Origin: Jannaschia faecimaris
Lineage (GTDB): Bacteria > Pseudomonadota > Alphaproteobacteria > Rhodobacterales > Rhodobacteraceae
Assembly (NCBI RefSeq): GCF_900107415.1
Contig: NZ_FNPX01000004.1
Coordinates: 62,001-126,000 of the forward strand
Reading direction: 5' to 3'
DNA: 64,000 bases
Part shown: positions 39,655 through 49,280 of the stretch, piece after piece
How the letters are laid out: the number at the start of each line of letters is the position of its first letter
How positions within the stretch are numbered: the stretch's first letter is position 1
Made by a program: the position numbers and the translations under genes
The notes under the pieces: model-generated
What the model was told of the DNA's origin: nothing
The model's database searches: none
What the model saw: only the letters and a program-made list of their open reading frames with translations

Positions 39655-39984
39655 TCAGTGGCCCGTCGAGTTCGAAAAAACCTGCATAACGACGATCCCG
39701 GTGACGATCAGCGCCATGCCGAGGATTGCGGGTAAGTCCAGCTTCTGACCGAAGGCGATCCATCCGATCGTCGCGATCAAAACGATGCCGAGGCCGGACC
39801 AAATTGCATAGGTTACGCCAACTGGCAGCGTTTTCAGCACCATCGAGAGCAGGAACAGCGCACTGAAGAAGCACGCAAGCGTCAGGAGCGACGGCCAGAG
39901 GCGAGTAAACCCCTCGGATGTCTTGAGTGCGGTTGTGCCGATCGTTTCGAACGCGATGGCAAGGATCAGGTAAAGCCAGTGCAT
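39655..39984 (-). CDS. Small multidrug resistance (SMR) family transporter
   Basis: 109 aa with four transmembrane helices. The membrane-embedded Glu is in LAIAFETIGTTALK, followed by FLLSMVLKTLPVGVTYAIWSGLG, matching EmrE/SugE-type proteins. It exchanges protons for quaternary amines or guanidinium as a dual-topology dimer; the Rhodobacterales sequence alone does not separate QacE-type from guanidinium (Gdx) type. Its ATG overlaps the TGA of the YitT gene (TGATG). Confidence 0.88.
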   Translation of the reverse strand: MHWLYLILAIAFETIGTTALKTSEGFTRLWPSLLTLACFFSALFLLSMVLKTLPVGVTYAIWSGLGIVLIATIGWIAFGQKLDLPAILGMALIVTGIVVMQVFSNSTGH

Positions 39985-40628
39985 CACCGCCCCACGTAAC
40001 GGTCTCGACGGTGGTTCGTCGAGATGATGAGATTGACGGCAACGGCACCCAAAAGCGACGCCAAGATAAGCCAGGGGTCCAGAACGATAGCCGCGATCGC
40101 GAAGAGGACCGCGTCGAAGCCAAGCTGAATCCAACCTGCCTGAATTCCAAATCGCTCCTGTATCCAGAGGGCCAGGATACCGATTCCGCCGAGCGATGCG
40201 CCGTGGCGAAAGATTACGATCAGACCCATGCCGATTACCGCACCCGACAATGCGGACGCGGCCCATGGGTTCAGCACGTCGAAGCCTACGAAGTCGGGCA
40301 TCAGGCGTGAGACGACGGAAAGCATCGTCACCGCGACTACGGTCTTCAAAACGAAACGAGGCCCGAGACGGAGCCACCCGAAGACATAGAACGGCAGGTT
40401 CAGCAGGAAGAACCAGGTCCCGAAAGACCATTCGCTCGCGTATGACAGCAGGACTGCGGCACCCGCCGTCTGTCCCGTCACCAACCCTGCGGCCGTCAGG
40501 AACTGTATGCCCAAGGCACAGAGGAGCGTGCCCAGGACGAAGGCCTGCGCGTCCTCCAGCAGTGTGTGCTGCAATGGCGAGGGCCGATGTGGCTCACGGG
40601 AGTCGGGTGGCGGATAAGAGCGTACCAT
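39984..40628 (-). CDS. YitT family membrane protein
   Basis: 214 aa with five or six helices. HTLLEDAQAFVLGTLLCALG, TGQTAGAAVLLSY, GTWFFLLNLPFYVF, FGFDVLNPW-like and SGAVIGMGLIVIFRHGASLGGIGILALW are characteristic of YitT/DUF161 proteins, which have no firmly known substrate. ATG 40628 gives a normal N-terminus; the 240-aa reading includes a basic non-conserved extension. Co-translated with the SMR transporter. Confidence 0.85.
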   Translation of the reverse strand: MVRSYPPPDSREPHRPSPLQHTLLEDAQAFVLGTLLCALGIQFLTAAGLVTGQTAGAAVLLSYASEWSFGTWFFLLNLPFYVFGWLRLGPRFVLKTVVAVTMLSVVSRLMPDFVGFDVLNPWAASALSGAVIGMGLIVIFRHGASLGGIGILALWIQERFGIQAGWIQLGFDAVLFAIAAIVLDPWLILASLLGAVAVNLIISTNHRRDRYVGR

Positions 40629-40672
40629 GGCGCAGGGGTATTTCGCGCGCTTCCGACTGTCCACCCGAACGC

Positions 40673-40704
40673 GAAGGGGGCGCAGTCGATACCGCGCCCC
40701 CTTC
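40673..40704. terminator. 11-bp perfect hairpin between icd and the YitT gene
   Basis: GAAGGGGGCGC (40673-40683), 10-nt loop, GCGCCCCCTTC (40694-40704). It lies downstream of icd and 45 nt before the YitT start, all on the reverse strand. Only a short T-run follows. Confidence 0.6.
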
Positions 40705-40758
40705 ATCTTGCCAAAAATATCCCCGGGGTGTCGGGGCTGGCCCCCACTGCGCCCGCTG

Positions 40759-41973
40759 TCAGCCTTTCAGCGCGGCATCCAGATTGGAGGCGACCTTCTC
40801 CAGGAAGCCCATGGTGGTCAGCCACTTCTGATCGGGACCGACCAGCAGGGCCAGGTCCTTGGTCATGTCGCCGGATTCCACGGTGTCAACAACCACCTTT
40901 TCCAGTGTCTCGGCAAAGTTCCTGAGCGGCGCATTGTCGTCCAGCTTGGCACGGTGCTTGATGCCGCCCGTCCAGGCAAAGATCGACGCGATCGAATTGG
41001 TCGACGTCTCCTTGCCGGCCTGGTGCTGGCGATAGTGGCGGGTCACGGTACCGTGGGCGGCTTCGGCTTCGACGATCTTGCCGTCCGGTGTCATCAATTG
41101 CGATGTCATCAGGCCCAGCGAACCGAACCCTTGCGCGACAGTATCGGATTGGACGTCACCGTCGTAGTTCTTGCAGGCCCAGACGTAGCCGCCCGACCAC
41201 TTCATCGCCGCGGCGACCATGTCGTCGATCAGGCGGTGTTCGTAGGTGATGCCAGCTTCCTTGAATTTGTCGGCAAACTCCTCGTCAAAGACCTTCTGGA
41301 ACAGGATCATGAACTGGCCGTCGTAGTTCTTGAGGATCGTGTTCTTGGTTGACAGGTACACGGGGTAATTGCGTTTCAGGCCGTAGTTCAGCGAGGCCCG
41401 CGCAAAGTCCATGATCGACTCGTCGAGGTTGTACATGCCCATGTAGACGCCCGAGGAGGGAGCCTTGAACACTTCCTCTTCCATCACGGTGCCGTCGTCA
41501 CCGACGAACTTCATCGACAGTGTGCCCGGTCCCGGGAACTTCATGTCTGTTGCGCGATACTGGTCCCCATAGGCGTGGCGGCCGATGACGATTGGTTGGG
41601 TCCAGCCGGGAACCAGACGGGGCACGTTGGAGCAGATGATCGGCTCGCGGAAGACGACGCCGCCCAGGATGTTGCGGATCGTGCCGTTGGGGCTGCGCCA
41701 CATCTTCTTGAGGCCGAACTCCTCGACCCGGCCTTCATCTGGAGTGATCGTGGCGCATTTCACGCCGACGCCGATTTCCTTGATCTTCTCGGCGGCGTCG
41801 ATCGTGATCTGGTCATCAGTGCGATCCCGCTCCTCGATACCCAGATCGTAGTAGAGCAGATCGACGTCCAGGTAGGGCAAGACCAGCTTGTCCTTGATGA
41901 ACTGCCAGATGATGCGGGTCATCTCGTCGCCGTCGAGCTCGACGATGGGATTGTCGACTTTGATCTTGGTCAT
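40759..41973 (-). CDS. icd: Isocitrate dehydrogenase (NADP+), eukaryote-like dimeric type
   Basis: 404 aa. TCA-cycle enzyme making 2-oxoglutarate. [27 protein letters not shown]-type loop ([10 protein letters not shown]), [60 protein letters not shown] and [10 protein letters not shown] are the substrate, metal and NADP residues. It is clearly the type II (about 400 aa) form, unlike E. coli Icd. A 16-bp palindrome is in its promoter region. Confidence 0.96.
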   Translation of the reverse strand: MTKIKVDNPIVELDGDEMTRIIWQFIKDKLVLPYLDVDLLYYDLGIEERDRTDDQITIDAAEKIKEIGVGVKCATITPDEGRVEEFGLKKMWRSPNGTIRNILGGVVFREPIICSNVPRLVPGWTQPIVIGRHAYGDQYRATDMKFPGPGTLSMKFVGDDGTVMEEEVFKAPSSGVYMGMYNLDESIMDFARASLNYGLKRNYPVYLSTKNTILKNYDGQFMILFQKVFDEEFADKFKEAGITYEHRLIDDMVAAAMKWSGGYVWACKNYDGDVQSDTVAQGFGSLGLMTSQLMTPDGKIVEAEAAHGTVTRHYRQHQAGKETSTNSIASIFAWTGGIKHRAKLDDNAPLRNFAETLEKVVVDTVESGDMTKDLALLVGPDQKWLTTMGFLEKVASNLDAALKG

Positions 41974-42039
41974 GGGGATCTCCGGTGGTCACTCAGGTTT
42001 GTCCGCGTCCTAGCAGGGTCCGCGCGCGTGCGCTAGATC

Positions 42040-42055
42040 GTATGCCATTGCATAC
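42040..42055. promoter_or_regulatory. 16-bp palindrome upstream of icd
   Basis: GTATGC-CATT-GCATAC, 66 nt before the icd start codon. Spacing and symmetry fit a dimeric repressor or activator (GntR-like), but no regulator is identified. Confidence 0.4.
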
Positions 42056-42099
42056 CGCGTGAATTGACGGGAAGTGCGGAGTGAGGTCGGAAAATAGGT

Positions 42100-42213
42100 C
42101 GGCCCGGCGGTAATGCGCCGGGCCGTGCCGCCCCTTCGGTGTAAAACCGATTTCGGGGCGGCATCCTCCTGATCCAAACGAACGTCTCTGGCTGGTTTCG
42201 GGGTCAGACCCCG
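42100..42213. other. Run of three strong hairpins in the icd upstream region
   Basis: Hairpin 1: CGGCCCGGCG (42100-42109) and CGCCGGGCCG (42116-42125). Hairpin 2: TGCCGCCCC (42126-42134) and GGGGCGGCA (42155-42163), with inner TCGGT/ACCGA. Hairpin 3: CGGGGT-CAG-ACCCCG (42199-42213). On the reverse strand hairpin 1 is followed by ACCTATTTTCC, so it may terminate transcripts from the 137-aa gene. The rest of 41974-42374 shows no gene. Confidence 0.5.
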
Positions 42214-42374
42214 GTACTGATGAACTGGACGATATCTCGCGTCCATTACTTGTTAATTTCAGGGCCCGTCCGAAGGATCAGGAACTTCTGTCTAGATGTG
42301 GAAGGGGCCGAAAGAATGCCAACGCTTCGTTAAGATGGGACGACACTCGGTTTCGACTGACCACTGATCTGGAA

Positions 42375-42788
42375 TTATTGGGCGGTAATCACGGTCATTA
42401 CCAATTTCTCGTCAACACGGATGGGACCGTCTTCCGTGGCACCCAGGGTGTATTCAAAGACGCCTGTCGTCATTCCGCCGGTTTCGCCATGCACCATCAG
42501 CATCAGCATTTCGCCGGGGGCGACCTCTTCCTGCAAGATGGCCGCGACATCCGCGGTTTCGCCGGTGCGGATGGGCGCATAGGCGACGACGGGGCCGGGC
42601 TTCATTTCGGCATCCGTGCGGTGCACGACCAGCCAGCCGTTTTGGGACGCGGTCATGGATTCGGCGGACACGACACCGTTGGCGACCGACTGATCCGAGG
42701 CGGTGACAGAGGGGGTCATTGCATGGCCGGCTGCCATCGCGGAGCCTGCAAATGCGGTCAGGGCGGCGGCGGTGAAGATCGTCTTCAT
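42375..42788 (-). CDS. Small secreted DUF7282-like protein
   Basis: 137 aa. Signal peptide MKTIFTAAALTAFAGSAMA, then a compact beta-sandwich-like domain with GWLVVHRTDAEMKPGPVVAYAPI, GETADVAA and VAPGEMLMLMVHGETG. The pattern (VVHR...G..G, then LMVH) resembles DUF7282. GGAGAG precedes ATG 42788. Predicted periplasmic; function unknown. Confidence 0.72.
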   Translation of the reverse strand: MKTIFTAAALTAFAGSAMAAGHAMTPSVTASDQSVANGVVSAESMTASQNGWLVVHRTDAEMKPGPVVAYAPIRTGETADVAAILQEEVAPGEMLMLMVHGETGGMTTGVFEYTLGATEDGPIRVDEKLVMTVITAQ

Positions 42789-42877
42789 GGTGTCTCTCCG
42801 ATGTTGGTTATCGTCTTGCGATGACAACAACCACGCGGGCCGCAGAGGAGAGTTTCAGGTATTTCGGAAAAAAGTTC

Positions 42878-43456
42878 TCAGCGAGCGAAAAAAGCCGCGA
42901 TCCGGGGGCTCAGCCAGCCCCAGAGGGTAGGGGCTCCGCGTTCGATTTGCAGGCCGATACGGGCGCGGACCTGATGTTCCTCGACGCTGTAATCGGTCCA
43001 GCTTCCGCCGCCGTTTGCCAGGTTCAGCGTGGGCGGCTGAAATCGGTCGAGCGACTTGGCGAAAACGGCGTCGGGTGTCTCGGCGGCCTCGAACTCGTCC
43101 CAAAGTTCGCGAAAATCACGCGCCTGTGCTTCGGGCAGCAATCCGAAGATGCGATCGGCGGCGGCCTGTTCATCTGCATCCTGTGTGGCTGACCCGGTGC
43201 CGAAAATCGGGGTGTCGCCCGCGTCGATCTCGACCAGGTCATGCAGGATAAGCATGCGGACCACGCGCTCGATGCGCACGCCGGACGGGGCATGATCGGC
43301 CAGCGTGAGCGCATAAAGCGTCAGGTGCCATGAATGCTCGGCCGAATTCTCGTGCCGCGAACCATCCGCGAGGCGGGTTGCGCGCATCACCGACTTGAGA
43401 CGGTCAGCTTCTTTCAGGAATGACATCTGGCGGTCGAGATTGGCATCGCCGCTCAT
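42878..43456 (-). CDS. HD-domain hydrolase (YfbR/HDDC2-type nucleotidase)
   Basis: 192 aa. RHENSAEHSWHLTLYAL gives the first His, LILHDLVEIDAGDTPIFG the HD pair, and KSLDRFQP the final Asp of the metal site. This arrangement is that of 5'-deoxynucleotidases. The start is one base after the stop of the 81-aa gene upstream. The 201-aa reading would overlap that gene. Confidence 0.83.
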   Translation of the reverse strand: MSGDANLDRQMSFLKEADRLKSVMRATRLADGSRHENSAEHSWHLTLYALTLADHAPSGVRIERVVRMLILHDLVEIDAGDTPIFGTGSATQDADEQAAADRIFGLLPEAQARDFRELWDEFEAAETPDAVFAKSLDRFQPPTLNLANGGGSWTDYSVEEHQVRARIGLQIERGAPTLWGWLSPRIAAFFAR

Positions 43457-43457
43457 G

Positions 43458-43703
43458 TCAGGCGACGCCGTCCGGTGGCCCATCCGTTTTCTGATATGTC
43501 TCGATCCGCGCCTTCAGTTGCCGGTCCGCACGAATTGCGGCCCGCTGCACGCGTACGGAGGTGATGAACGCCTCCTGCAGGGTTTGCGAACTGTCGCCGA
43601 GGGATTGCGACATGATCTTGATGATATCCTCGTCTCCCGTCTTTTCGACGTGAGCGATGACCTTGGCGGCCAGCTTGTTTGCAAGATCGTCAGCGAGGGA
43701 CAT
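43458..43703 (-). CDS. 81-aa conserved hypothetical protein
   Basis: It begins MSLADDLANKLAAKVIAHVE and continues IIKIMSQSLGDSSQTLQEAF. The whole protein looks helical and acidic-to-neutral with a short polar tail. No family is recognised. It lies between the HD nucleotidase gene and the hydrolase gene, 17 nt after the latter, so it is probably co-transcribed. Confidence 0.65.
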   Translation of the reverse strand: MSLADDLANKLAAKVIAHVEKTGDEDIIKIMSQSLGDSSQTLQEAFITSVRVQRAAIRADRQLKARIETYQKTDGPPDGVA

Positions 43704-43720
43704 TGAACGATACCCGGGCG

Positions 43721-44374
43721 TCAGCGCGTGGTTTCGGTCAGACGACGCGAGACGTAACCTTTGACGTCGTCGATCATCGGATCCATGTGCGGGTCTTCGA
43801 AGAAATGACCTGCCCCCTCGACTTCCTGGTGGGTGATCGTGATGCCCTTCTGCTCATGCAGTTTGCCAACCAATGTACGCGTGTCGGCGGGCGGGGCCAC
43901 GCGGTCGTTCAGTCCGTTGATGATCAGGCCGGACGACGGGCACGGTGCCAGGAAGCTGAAGTCGTACCGGTCGGCGGGCGGAGAGACCGAGATGAAGCCG
44001 GTGATTTCAGGGCGGCGCATCAGCAGCTGCATTCCGATCCACGCCCCGAAGGAGAATCCGGCAACCCAGCAATGCTTGGCGTTGGGATTCATCGCTTGCA
44101 GGTAATCGAGCGCCGAGGCTGCATCCGACAGCTCCCCCACGCCCTGATCGTACTCGCCCTGGCTGCGACCGACGCCGCGAAAGTTGAAGCGCAGGACCGT
44201 GAAACCCATGCTGTGGAACGCGTAGTGCAAGTTGTAGACAACACGGTTGTTCATCGTACCGCCGAACTGCGGATGCGGGTGCAGAATGATCGCAATGGGC
44301 GCATCCTTGAGCTTTTGCGGGTGATAGCGTCCCTCGAGTCGGCCTTCGGGTCCGGGGAAGATCACTTCGGGCAT
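43721..44374 (-). CDS. Alpha/beta hydrolase (COG2945-type)
   Basis: 217 aa. LHPHPQFGGTMNNRVV is the oxyanion-side signature of this subfamily. The nucleophile Ser is in WVAGFSFGAWIG. LNDRVAPPAD holds the Asp, and EVEGAGHFFED the catalytic His. AAGGA lies before ATG 44374. The 237-aa reading starts in the iscR upstream region. Substrate unknown, presumably a small ester. Confidence 0.85.
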   Translation of the reverse strand: MPEVIFPGPEGRLEGRYHPQKLKDAPIAIILHPHPQFGGTMNNRVVYNLHYAFHSMGFTVLRFNFRGVGRSQGEYDQGVGELSDAASALDYLQAMNPNAKHCWVAGFSFGAWIGMQLLMRRPEITGFISVSPPADRYDFSFLAPCPSSGLIINGLNDRVAPPADTRTLVGKLHEQKGITITHQEVEGAGHFFEDPHMDPMIDDVKGYVSRRLTETTR

Positions 44375-44457
44375 CTGCATTCCTTCGGTCGAGTTAGTTG
44401 ACGGGGCACCGGGGGCGGGGGTAAATCCGCCCATTCGCCGGGCTGTGTTTGCTTATG

Positions 44458-44481
44458 TGCAGGTAAGGGACCGGACCTGCA
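44458..44481. promoter_or_regulatory. Inverted repeat upstream of iscR
   Basis: TGCAGGT (44458-44464), ten bases, ACCTGCA (44475-44481), 57 nt before the iscR start. It fits an operator for a dimeric regulator, possibly IscR itself, though it does not match the E. coli IscR site. Confidence 0.4.
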
Positions 44482-44537
44482 TCGTCAATCTGCCGTCATG
44501 CATCGGCATCAGGACTGCGGTATAGGGAGAAGGCGGC

Positions 44538-44996
44538 ATGAAGCTGAGCACGAAGGGCCGCTACGCGATGGTCGCATTGGCCGACCTGGCGCAGCAGACC
44601 GAGGGGGAGACGACTTCTCTGGGCGAGATTTCCAAGCGGCAAAGTATTTCGCTTCCCTATCTGGAGCAATTGTTCGTGAAACTGCGCCGCGCGGAACTGG
44701 TCGAGTCGGTCCGTGGACCCGGCGGCGGATACCGCTTGGCGAGATCTGCGTCGGACATGCGTGTGTCGGACATCCTTGAGGCCGTGGACGAGACGGTTTC
44801 GGCGATGCACACCGGGGCAGGGGCCTCGGGCGGATCGTCGGGCAGTCGCGCGCAGTCGATGACCAACCGCCTGTGGGAGTCGCTATCGGCGCATGTCTAC
44901 GTTTTTTTGCATCAGACGCGATTGTCCGATGTGGTGGGCAACGAACTGACACCCTGTCCGGCGGTTCCCAACCTGTTTGAAGTCGTCGACGACTGA
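44538..44996 (+). CDS. iscR: Rrf2-family Fe-S regulator IscR, single-cysteine type
   Basis: 152 aa. The winged helix MKLSTKGRYAMVALADLAQQ, ISLPYLEQLFVKLRRAELVESVRGPGGGY is typical IscR. The region that normally carries three cluster-binding cysteines reads MHTGAGASGGSSGSRAQ with none. The only cysteine is Cys140 in ELTPCPAVPNL. From memory this agrees with Rhodobacter-type IscR, which binds its cluster in a different way. It heads the suf operon and probably represses it when clusters are sufficient. Confidence 0.9.
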   Translation: MKLSTKGRYAMVALADLAQQTEGETTSLGEISKRQSISLPYLEQLFVKLRRAELVESVRGPGGGYRLARSASDMRVSDILEAVDETVSAMHTGAGASGGSSGSRAQSMTNRLWESLSAHVYVFLHQTRLSDVVGNELTPCPAVPNLFEVVDD

Positions 44997-45051
44997 CCGG
45001 TCACCGGGCGCGTTACCGGGCCAGAATATATCTGAATTGAGGAAGCGAGCG

Positions 45052-46085
45052 ATGCCCGAACGGGTCTATCTGGATTGGAACGCGACGGCCCCTTTGCGGA
45101 CCGAAGCGCGCGCCGCGATGATTTCGGCGATGGAGGTCGCCGGAAACCCGTCGTCGGTCCACGGGGAAGGCCGGGCGGCCAAGTCCCTAGTGGAAAGGGC
45201 GCGCGCCCAAGTTGCGGAGGCATTCGGCGCTTCGGCGTCTGACGTGGTCTTCGTTTCCGGAGCGACCGAGGCCGCGGCGCTTGCGATGGCCGGGCGTAGC
45301 TTGGCTTCGGCCCCGATTGAGCACGAGGCGGTCGCCGCTTGGGGTGACGGGGCGCTTGCGGTGGATGCAAGGGGAGCCGTCGCGATCGTCAATCCGGCGG
45401 GGAGCGCCGTACAACTGGCCAACTCCGAGACGGGAGTGCTGCAGGATCTGCCACAAGGCCTCGCCGTCAGCGATATGACCCAGGCTTTCGGCAAGATTCC
45501 CGTGGGCTTTGATTGGTCTGGCGTCGATATGGCTCTGATCTCGGCGCACAAGTTGGGCGGCCCCAAGGGCATCGGCGCACTTGTGATCCGCCGGGGCCTT
45601 GACGTCGTATCGCAGATCCGTGGGGGCGGTCAGGAAATGGGGCGTCGATCCGGGACTGAAAACATCATCGGGATCGCCGGATTCGGAGCCGCGGCAGAAG
45701 CAGCAGCCCGCGATTTGGAAAACGGGATATGGGACCGGGTTGCGCAACTTAGAACTTTTCTAGAAACAAGTCTTGAGGGTGATGGCAATCCGACTATTTT
45801 AGTAGGGAACGATTCGAAGCGTCTGCCGAACACGTCTTGCCTGATTTCGCCGGGCTGGAAGGGCGAAACTCAGGTTATGGCGCTCGACTTGGCTGGCTTT
45901 GCGGTCAGCGCCGGGTCGGCTTGCTCGTCGGGCAAGGTGCGGGAAAGCGCGGTACTTCGCGCAATGGGATACGGGCCGGGCGAGGCCGATTGCGCGATCC
46001 GCGTCAGTCTAGGCCCGGACGTTAACGAAGAACAGGTGGGGCGGTTCATCGAGAGCTTCCGCCGCCTCAGAGACAGGAGACGGTC

Positions 46086-46089
<4 letters not shown>
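45052..46089 (+). CDS. Cysteine desulfurase, IscS/NifS-like (class V aminotransferase)
   Basis: 345 aa, shorter than E. coli IscS (404). PLP-dependent sulfur donor. [25 protein letters not shown], the PLP lysine Lys167 in [11 protein letters not shown], and the sulfur-accepting Cys291 in [11 protein letters not shown] are present. ANSETG binds the substrate. GAGGAAG precedes ATG 45052. It ends in ATGA with sufB. The second desulfurase (SufS) is 5 kb downstream in the same operon. Confidence 0.88.
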
Positions 46090-47593
<1,504 letters not shown>

Positions 47594-47597
<4 letters not shown>

Positions 47598-47836
47598 AGA
47601 TTCCATCTGCGGAACGTTGGTCGGTAATCAGGACGGAAGTGATGGTTGGTGCGTTCCTGCCGTTTGCTCTTACCCTGCCGCCCGTTTTCGCGATTTGGCT
47701 GTGGTCGTTTCTTGGCAAAAGTGGCGAGGCTACTGTCGCAGCTATCTTGGTGGGCGCTTCGCTGTTCGTCGCGTTTAAGGCACTTTACGCCTATTTCTCG
47801 CTGCTGTTCACCCTCAAGCAAGCCGGTAAAGATTGA
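47594..47836 (+). CDS. Small two-helix membrane protein in the suf operon
   Basis: 80 aa. GTG 47594 overlaps the sufB stop. Two hydrophobic segments: [20 protein letters not shown] and [20 protein letters not shown]. No family is recognised. Its location between sufB and sufC suggests co-expression with cluster assembly, not necessarily a direct role. Confidence 0.6.
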
Positions 47837-47877
47837 ACTTCGCGCTACAAGGCCCTGATAGGAAGTAAAAAGTCGAG

Positions 47878-48489
47878 ATGAGCGCTAGCACCGAAATCAA
47901 GGACTTCTACGTCCCCGAACTGACCTTCCCGCCGGAGGAGCAGGCGCTCGTTCGCGAGGTTTATTCGGGTGCGCAGACGGTGCTGGAGTACGGCAGCGGC
48001 GGATCGACCGTTCTGGCGATGGACCTTGGCGTGCCGCACTTGATGTCGGTGGAGAGCGACAAGGACTGGCTCGACAACATCGGTTGCATCGTGGCCGACC
48101 GTAAGCCGGAGACGCGGGTCGATCTCTACCACGCCGACATCGGGCCGACGAAAAAGTGGGGTACGCCGGACGGCAACGATTACTGGATGAAATTTCCTCG
48201 CTATCCGCTGCAAGTTTGGGAACAGCCGTTTTTCGAGCATCCCGACGTCGTGCTGATCGACGGGCGGTTCCGCGTGGGATGCTTCTTGACGGTTCTTGCC
48301 CGCGCGACGAAGCCGGTCACCGTCCTGTTCGACGACTATGCCGGACGGTCCACCTATGCCCGCGCGGGTCAGTTCGCGGAGCCTACGCGCACCGTCGGAC
48401 GGATCGGCGTCTGGGAGCTGGACGGGACGTGGAAGCTCGATGGCAAAGACCTGACGATTTTCGTCGATACATTTTTCAAAGTTCGCTGA
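47878..48489 (+). CDS. Methyltransferase-like Rossmann protein
   Basis: 203 aa. TVLEYGSGGSTVLAMDLG is a SAM-type motif I, and VESDKDWLDNIG the acidic residue after strand 2. HPDVVLIDGRFRVGC resembles motif IV of small-molecule methyltransferases. RATKPVTVLFDDYA follows. It could also be a non-catalytic relative. It lies between sufB and sufC in the same direction; substrate unknown. Confidence 0.65.
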   Translation: MSASTEIKDFYVPELTFPPEEQALVREVYSGAQTVLEYGSGGSTVLAMDLGVPHLMSVESDKDWLDNIGCIVADRKPETRVDLYHADIGPTKKWGTPDGNDYWMKFPRYPLQVWEQPFFEHPDVVLIDGRFRVGCFLTVLARATKPVTVLFDDYAGRSTYARAGQFAEPTRTVGRIGVWELDGTWKLDGKDLTIFVDTFFKVR

Positions 48490-48524
48490 CACAAGACAAA
48501 ACGCCAACCGGCGAGAGGTATGAC

Positions 48525-49280
48525 ATGCTGAAGATCACCAACCTGCACGTGAAACTGGAAGACGAGGACAAGCAGATCCTGAAGGGGATCAACCTGGAGG
48601 TTCCGGCCGGCGAAGTGCACGCGATTATGGGGCCGAACGGGTCGGGCAAGTCGACGTTGTCGTACGTGTTGTCGGGGCGCGGCGGGTACGAGGTGACCGA
48701 GGGGTCGGCGCATCTTGGCGACATCGATCTGCTGGACCTCGAGCCGGAGGAGCGCGCCGCCGCAGGCTTGTTCCTGGCATTTCAGTACCCCGTCGAAATT
48801 CCGGGCGTGGGCAACATGACCTTCCTGCGCACCGCCGTGAACGCGCAACGCAAGGCGCGCGGCGAGGAGGAATTGTCAGCTGGTGACTTTCTCAAGATCA
48901 TCCGCGCCAAGGCGAAGGCCCTCAAGATCGATGCCGAGATGCTAAAGCGGCCCGTGAACGTGGGTTTCTCGGGTGGCGAGAAAAAGCGCAACGAAATCCT
49001 TCAGATGGCGATGCTTGAGCCGAAGATGTGCATCCTGGACGAGACGGACTCGGGCTTGGATGTCGACGCCATGAAGTTGGTGTCGGAGGGCGTGAACGCG
49101 CTGCGCGATCCAAACCGTGGGTTTCTTGTGATTACGCACTACCAGCGGCTTCTCGATCACATCAAGCCAGACGTCGTGCACATCATGGCCGCCGGACGCA
49201 TCATCAAGACCGGGGGACCCGAACTGGCCCTCGAAGTCGAACAGAACGGCTATGCCGACATGATGGAAGGGGCGGCTTGA
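48525..49280 (+). CDS. sufC: Fe-S assembly ATPase SufC
   Basis: 251 aa ABC-type ATPase that drives the SufBCD complex. Walker A GPNGSGKST, Q-loop AFQYPVEIPG, signature FSGGEKKRNEI, Walker B CILDETDSGLD and H-loop LVITHYQRLL are all present. GAGAGG lies before ATG 48525. Its TGA overlaps the sufD ATG (TGATG). Confidence 0.96.
   Translation: MLKITNLHVKLEDEDKQILKGINLEVPAGEVHAIMGPNGSGKSTLSYVLSGRGGYEVTEGSAHLGDIDLLDLEPEERAAAGLFLAFQYPVEIPGVGNMTFLRTAVNAQRKARGEEELSAGDFLKIIRAKAKALKIDAEMLKRPVNVGFSGGEKKRNEILQMAMLEPKMCILDETDSGLDVDAMKLVSEGVNALRDPNRGFLVITHYQRLLDHIKPDVVHIMAAGRIIKTGGPELALEVEQNGYADMMEGAA

Noticed and set aside
42190-42220. TTTCGGGGTCAGACCCCGG as insertion-sequence remnant
   Set aside because: A simple hairpin with no transposase fragment or target duplication nearby.
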